From contig JAHLKG010000005.1 in the NCBI GenBank assembly GCA_025526995.1, positions 372,001 through 436,000 on the forward strand: a DNA stretch of 64,000 nt, written 5' to 3'. The notes beneath the pieces were generated by a model that did not search any database, was not told the origin of the DNA, and saw only the letters and a program-made list of their open reading frames with translations. Of this stretch, positions 58,371-64,000 are shown in pieces. The DNA comes from Powellomyces hirtus. Taxonomy: Eukaryota > Chytridiomycota > Chytridiomycetes > Spizellomycetales > Powellomycetaceae. Numbering within the stretch: the stretch's first letter is position 1; the number at the start of each line of letters is the position of its first letter. Made by a program: the position numbers and the translations under genes.

Positions 58371-59133
58371 TGTCTACCCACGTCGTTTTTTTGTTCCTTG
58401 TTCTTTTATTTTATTAAATGATTGCGGATCTCGTTGTCGGCCCTATGCTGCTCTGCCATCGTGGAATCAAGCGCGAGTTCATGTTGTTCATTCTAATGTG
58501 GGGGGGGTTTTTGAACGTTTTTCTGCTTGTTCATGTGGAAGCGGTTGCGAATAACGTTTTCATGCTCACAAATTGACATTATGATCTTACGTGTAAACGC
58601 TAGTCATTGACGTGGGAGGTTATCGACCTTTCGTCGCATGCTTAAATCGAAGCCCCGTCCGAGGAATATCATGGGGCTTGCGTGGAAGTTCGCCGTGCGA
58701 GGCTATTCCTAGTAGTCATTGCAAAGCGCGTTTCGTTTGCGGTTTTGTACGCGGACCGTTTAACGATCACTTCCCACTTCCACTCCCATTCCTTCTTTTC
58801 CGTCCATCCAAGTTGGGGAAAATGAGTGATTTTTACATTGTGGATGTATCGATATGTCGTAGAGTGGTAGTGGGGAACGACGAGGGATGGGCAGGTGTGA
58901 CTGTTGGGGCGGGGTGCAGTGTGGCGGCCCGCTAATATGAATAACTTAACCGCCCTACAAGATACACTCCTGGCTTCCCCCTTGATACGACTCCGACTCC
59001 CTCATTTTTATTGCTCTACTCGTTCACCCAGTCACTCAGTCCAAGACCCATTACAGTCCCTTGTTGCGTTTGCAGCTCCCACCGCAACTAGGTCTCGTTG
59101 CTGGTTAGGCTGGTCCCGACCTCGCACAACAAC
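58371..59133. other. Intergenic region between RSC9 and membrane-protein genes
   Basis: This 763-base stretch has no recognisable gene. Short frames of up to 107 codons lack similarity. Pyrimidine-rich tracts near 58770-58800 may be part of the downstream promoter. Confidence 0.4.
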
Positions 59134-61382
59134 ATGAAAGCTTCTCTGCTCATTCTGGCCCTGGCTTCGGCCAGTGCCATGGCTAGCCCGCAGCAAACGG
59201 TTTCGAACGCAAATGGGTGGGTAGTGTGAATGTGGAGACGATTCGGGTGCAAGTGTACTTGTGCTCATTATTATATGTTATGGTTCATGTTTCCTTCAGC
59301 ATTGTCGCGAGAAGTGGAGAATTGAATTCTCGACAAGTGTCCGTCCCGGCGCCCGTAGGCGAGGTCATTGGCGACATTGTCAACAAACCCGCTCCCCCCA
59401 AAGAGACAGTTGGAAACACCCCGTCTGCTCTTGACGACGAGAATGTGAAAACTCCCCCGGTGCCTGGAGATGGAGGAGCCGTCGTCGACATTCCGCTTCC
59501 TTTTCCGCCCAACAACGACGAACCCGCTCCCGCTCCTCAACAACCGGACCCGGCTCCGAGGCCGCAGATACCTGAGCCGCCGATTCCTTCCAGCACTCCC
59601 GAAGAGGGACCGGTTGTTGATGTTCCCAAACCTGCGCCGCCTCCGCCGTCTCCTCCAGCACCAGCACCAGAACCAGCACCAGCACCAGCACCACCCGCTC
59701 CAGTACCGCAACCAGAACGGCCGGAGCGGACGCCTACTGAGCCCGGGCAAGAAGACGGTCGTCCGCCCAGAATCCCTGTCCCTGAAGAGCCTGCGGGCAA
59801 CACCGGCGCTGGTCGCGGTGGCAACACGCCAGGTGAACAGGGTCCGGGACCGCAACCTGGAGCGAATACGCCTGCGGATGGCGGGCTCGGGCGAGACATT
59901 ACCTTTGCCGCGTCATCGGCTCCGGACTCGCCTGTGGCATCCCCCGTCGCTTTTTCGACGGCAGTCGCTGTACCGGTTGCAGCAGTCTCTCCTCGACCTT
60001 TTGTGGCAGCTCCTGCTGCGCCGGTTGTTGGCTCACCCACTGCCATCGACGTCAACAATGCCAACAACGACGCTCCCGTCGTCAATCCAAAGATTGGTCC
60101 CCAACAATCTGCAGAAAAGAACAGTTCGTCGTCAAGCATGCCTACTTCGACGTTGGCTGGCATTCTGTCGGGGGTCGGTGTGGCTTGTGTGGCAGGCCTC
60201 GCTGCGGCTGGATTGATCGTCAAGAGAAGGAAAGCAGCAAACTCCAAGGCTGCTGCATTCCCGTACCGTGGCCATAGCAGCAATCACAGCCACAATGGCA
60301 ATAGCGACAGTAAAAGCTATAGTAGTTACGTCGGCAATGCTCGCAACGCCAACATGGGCGAAACTGACGCCCCGCCTGGCTTTTACGATCCTTCGCTGGA
60401 CCGCGCTCTGTATAATGCGTTCCCGGCCGCGTACAACCGAGAATCCCAGTACGACAGCACCTACGCCCATCACGTCGAGATGGCACCTCCTGCCATGCGC
60501 ATGGACCTTAAGCAGCCCATTGATCTGCCCCCCGTGGAAATTACCCGAGGGTCGTTGTTCAATGATGGTACCATTGAGCGCGCCGTGACTGGCGTCATTG
60601 ACCGCAATCGTCAAGCGCAGCTCAGCTTCCTCGCCGCTTCCCAGAGCAAAGGCCTCGCCCAGCACCTCGACCCTGAGCGGTATCAAGACAGGACGTCTAC
60701 TGCTTCCTCGGTTATAAGCGGCGGTCAGTTACCCCCCATCCTGGACCGAGATAGCTTATACAGCCAACTGCATGGTATGGACAACAAATATACTCGCGGT
60801 GCCACTGCTGCCCCAGTGAAGCAGCCGTTGACTGTGAGGAACCAGCCCTCTCAAGATACGATTGTACATGTCCCGGCCGCCGTCGCTGCTACTACTGCAT
60901 CAGAGACGCCATCCGAACATCGGCAATCAGTCATGTCCACCGCGTCTACATCCAGCTGGTTGTCCGATTACACCGATTACACCGTCGACTACTTGTCTGA
61001 CCTTCCGCCGCGCGAGAGTTTCGACAGGCAGAGCCGGGACGACCAAGAGCAACCTCTTCCTCAATCTCCCTCTTCGGACAATACTTTTGGCACCATCCCC
61101 CAGCCCCGTCCTCCTGCGGTGCGGCACCCGGCCCACCACCAGTCCACTCTCATGACCGCCCTCAATCATATTGGATCTCACGCAAATTTCGAAGGCTTTG
61201 AAGACGACGACGACGCGGACAATAGCGATAGCCAGAGCGTTGAAACAGACACCACCATCACCCGGCCGTCAAAGAACCCACTGAGAACGGATACCTTCCG
61301 CAGCCAGGACACGAGTGTGGCCGAGAGTTTTGCGACGGCCGCTGAATCGATCCGGTCGGGAAATTCGACTCGGTCGAGATAG
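59134..61382 (+). CDS. Proline-rich single-pass membrane protein, cell-surface sensor-like
   Basis: Exons 59134-59216 and 59300-61382 give 721 residues. A signal peptide (MKASLLILALASASAMA) is followed by an extracellular domain rich in Pro, Ala and Gly, with a PAPAP tract at about residues 165-185. A transmembrane segment (LAGILSGVGVACVAGLAAAGLIV) is followed by a basic stop-transfer KRRK. The cytosolic tail is about 380 residues, Ser-, Tyr- and Asp-rich, with a repeated YTDYTVDYL-type segment. Topology resembles fungal wall-stress sensors or mucin-like proteins, but no WSC, Mid2 or other named domain was seen. The acceptor at 59299 was chosen because it alone keeps the long frame. Confidence 0.72.
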
Positions 61383-62192
61383 GCAACGCCAGAACAAAAA
61401 AACAGGTTTGCACATCCAGTTTTAGGGTTTTTTCTGTCGTAGTAGAAGAAATGGCTCTTTGCTGTTGGACGCTTTTGGGTCCCTGATTGGGTTTCGTATA
61501 GACAGTGCATAGCGTATAGATCAATAGATGATGTCAATTCAGACATGGTCCAAACAAGGTCGGAAGCCTGATGTGGCGCAGCCGCAGCTGCGCGCACGCG
61601 TGTTCTCCCCATTCTCACATATCCCATCTTGCTGCCCCTTCTCACGTTTGTTTCGCGCAACACCCTTAAAGCATGGCAGATGTTCGGTTTGACATGCACT
61701 GATATGACTTTCCTTGTTTTGATTCCCTTCTGGTGTCGCCGACGAGGTCGTTCGCAGGTTCATTGGGTCGAGAGGGTCATTGGTACCTACCAGTACAGTG
61801 AGATCCTTGGGCACGCGCAGCCCCGTGGCCGGTAGGGAATGGAGACCGACGAAGTATGTGATCATGGAAAGTAGGCGATCCCAAAGATGTGCGAAGATTT
61901 GAGAGCCTCGAGGACTTTGATAGACGGGCACTTCTTGCAAATCTATCCCGTTCGGCGAGGGAATGTAATCTTCTCTTCGATTGCTGAGACATCACTCCAA
62001 TAACAATAGCTGATGGGAAGCACAGCGGCTATAGAGAATGTTCGTACGTATGATTTTCACCGAAATGGGGTGTCCATGTCTATGCTGTTCTGGGGGATAT
62101 GGGATGTGATATCTATCTCCTATGCGGGGGGTAGCTAACGCTTGGGCAGATTACTAGAAATCAAAGGGTGTTTGGAGGCTACAAGATACTTT
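61383..62192. other. Convergent intergenic region
   Basis: This 810-base stretch between two convergent genes holds both 3' UTRs. A minus-strand frame of 133 codons (61539-61940) has no recognisable domain. Nothing else was found. Confidence 0.4.
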
Positions 62193-63408
62193 TTAAAGCG
62201 CCGCAGCAATCACTCCAGCAGCTCCCATGACCAGAGCACCTGCAACCGAGCCCGCGACCTTGTTTCCAGAAGAAGGAGCATCGGCAGGCTTGTTAGTAGC
62301 ACCGGCGGCGGACGCGGGGCGGCTGGTGGAAGGGTCAACGACGACGGTGGTGACTTCAGCGCCGGGCGGGACGACGGCGCCTGAGGTGGCCGAGGGCAGA
62401 GCGGCCGACGTAGCGGAAGCGACGGTTGACGAGGCGGCGGCTCCTCCGGCGGCGACGCTGCCAATCATGATCGGAGCGGCGGGGTCAGCGGCGGGGAGGT
62501 TGGCAGGGATAATGACAGCGTCGAGGGTGTGCATGGAACCCGCCGAGGAGGGGACATCGACCAGAGCTCCAAATGTGTTTCCGTTAATGGATGACTTTTC
62601 GCCAGTGACGGCAAGAGTCAACGGGACGTTGTTGATCGAAGGCCATGCTCCAGGGGTCAGTTCCGTAGTGTACTTTGTTCCAGTGGCAATGTGGGCCGAC
62701 AGGACGTAGGCCAGCTGGTTAGGAGCCAACGCAGCAATAGCGGGGCCAGCAGCAGTGAGGGCAGCAGCGGTGGGGACAAAGATGCTGACGCCCTTGAGCG
62801 AGTCGAGCGCCGCGACAGCATTGATTTTGGCAAACAGGGCAAGGAAGGCGTCAAATTGACGGGCGGCCATGACCTTGGATGGGGCCAGAGCGGGCTCGTA
62901 GGCAATGTTGGAGACGTACAAGAAACCGTCGTCGCAACGAACGAGACTGGTGACGAGACCTTCGACGCTGGAAGATCGGGTGTGGATCTCGGGGTTGGTG
63001 GGCTCGAGGGGAGTGTAGTTGTCTACCAGAAAACACAAATAGATCATTAGCACTCTGGAAGCAGGTCCTACCGAAAATCCCACCCACTCAAGCCCACATA
63101 CCAAACAAAATACTCGTGTCCGGCCCATGCAAGATCTTATAGTTTGCCCTATCAACATGATCCACCGCCCGCGGGAGGAAGAACACACCCAACTGGTCCG
63201 CGGGGAGGTTTCCCGCGGTCCGGGCGGCCGCAATGGCAGCATCAGTGGGCGCAAGCAACGTCTTGGCGGGGGCAGCGGCCCATTCCGGGTGGGTGGCGAC
63301 ACCGGCCTGCACGAGCTTCAGGTTGGGGTTGGCGGCAATGGCCTGCAGCACGGTGATGGCGTTGGCGGAGCCGGCGAGGAGGGCGGTGAGGAGTAATGTA
63401 GCGCGCAT
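62193..63408 (-). CDS. Fasciclin (FAS1)-domain protein, secreted and probably GPI-anchored
   Basis: Cell-surface adhesion-type protein. Exons 63408-63102 and 63022-62193 encode 378 residues. A signal peptide (MRATLLLTALLAGSANA) is followed by two FAS1-like units: one with TLLAPTDAAIAAA and NYKILHGPD, and a second with FLALFAKINAVAALDSLKG, VSIFVPTAAALTAA, LAYVLSAHIATGTKY and SAGSMHTLDAVIIP. The C-terminal 100 residues are Ala/Ser/Thr-rich, and the protein ends in a hydrophobic run (VAGALVMGAAGVIAAAL) with no cytosolic tail, after small residues suited to a GPI attachment site. The intron splits an Asp codon between the two halves. Confidence 0.85.
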
Positions 63409-64000
63409 GATGGGACGTGTGGGGCTAATGTGAAATGTGTGCAGAAGAAGTTGGGGGAAAAGCAGTTGCAAATGTGCCGGCAATGTAAGGAGAGGCTGTA
63501 GAAGGTTCACACTAGACCAGCTAAGTGATAAACAGGGGCGTCCACGAGTCCCTGCTTTCTATAAATAAATTTGCGCCCCGACTGACAGACCCGACCGACG
63601 CTAGCTTGTTTCTTCCTTTCCATCTGGTTGTTCCTTTTGGACGGACGACTCGGGACGAGGTGTGAGGGGAACACACACATGGACACGGACATCGACACAA
63701 AGCGGGCTTGGCGTACCCAGTCGGAGTGGTGTTGTTGACGGAAAACATGTCAAACTTCAGCACACAAAAACGCGCTTTTGCCTCTCCCCGACTTGACTCC
63801 CAACGGGTCGGGGGACTCGTGGTAGTGATGACAGTTTCCCATCAAAATTCAAAACCCAAAAGTCATGCAGGAGTTCTGCGAGCAACTGTTTCTTCAATTT
63901 TCGAGTGTTTTTTATGTATACATTAGAGACAAAAAGTCTGATTAAATGCATCTATGCCATCTGATGTCTGATATCTACCTATAAACTACATATACGCTAG
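63409..64000. other. Upstream region of the FAS1 gene to window end
   Basis: These 592 bases hold the minus-strand FAS1 promoter and leader. Small frames on both strands show no similarity, and no RNA gene was seen. Confidence 0.4.

Noticed and set aside
59537..60283. 248-codon minus-strand frame opposite the proline-rich membrane protein
   Set aside because: Gly/Ala-rich shadow of the Pro/Ala-coding strand; the plus frame has a signal peptide and TM in the right order.

Overview
This window looks like nuclear DNA of a fungus. Nearly every gene is cut by short GT-AG introns, mostly about 50-100 bases. The gene set is fungal: CSF1, a PIL1/LSP1-type BAR protein, RSC9, a GAR2/NSR1-type nucleolin, TRM82 and a GPI-type fasciclin protein. 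An LKB1-type kinase, a tetraspanin and a 7-TM receptor with rhodopsin-class motifs make an early-diverging (zoosporic or zygomycete-grade) lineage more likely than a yeast or mushroom. That placement is inference; no rRNA or marker gene is present to settle it.

Layout, left to right. 1-8.3 kb: 5' part of CPSF2/CFT2 (-), RFC4 clamp-loader subunit (+), a PIL1-like BAR protein with a C-terminal zinc finger (+), a tetraspanin (-) and TRM82 (+). 8.3-20.1 kb: one very large intron-rich CSF1/BLTP1 bridge-like lipid-transfer gene (-). 20.5-23.0 kb: long-chain acyl-CoA synthetase (+). 23.0-26.5 kb: a gene-poor island with a TATA box, a short ORF, 48-bp direct repeats and a long hairpin. 26.5-31.8 kb: an RRM/SPOC-like RNA-binding protein (+) and the CST subunit TEN1 (+). 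31.9-45.5 kb: LKB1-like kinase (-), NOC3 (+), IMPACT-family protein (-), CDC20 (+), a GPCR (+) and a GVP36-like BAR protein (-). 46-52.7 kb: eIF5B (-), nucleolin-like protein (-), a small hypothetical protein (+). 53.2-63.4 kb: a membrane-anchored M14 carboxypeptidase-like pseudoenzyme (+), RSC9/ARID protein (+), a proline-rich single-pass membrane protein (+) and a FAS1-domain protein (-).

The genes are mostly unrelated housekeeping genes in divergent or convergent pairs with short gaps, as in a compact fungal genome; there is no gene cluster or operon. Loose functional themes are membranes and lipids (CSF1, acyl-CoA synthetase, two BAR proteins, tetraspanin), DNA replication, telomere and cell-cycle functions (RFC4, TEN1, CDC20), and ribosome biogenesis and translation (NOC3, nucleolin, eIF5B, TRM82, IMPACT). 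Several divergent pairs appear to share promoters: CPSF2/RFC4, tetraspanin/TRM82, CSF1/acyl-CoA synthetase, LKB1/NOC3, IMPACT/CDC20 and nucleolin/small protein.

The most unusual items are the rhodopsin-class fungal GPCR, the PIL1-like BAR plus zinc-finger fusion, the 5-nt microexon in the LKB1 gene, the inactive-looking M14 protein and the hairpin/repeat island near 24 kb. No wholly new multi-gene system was found.
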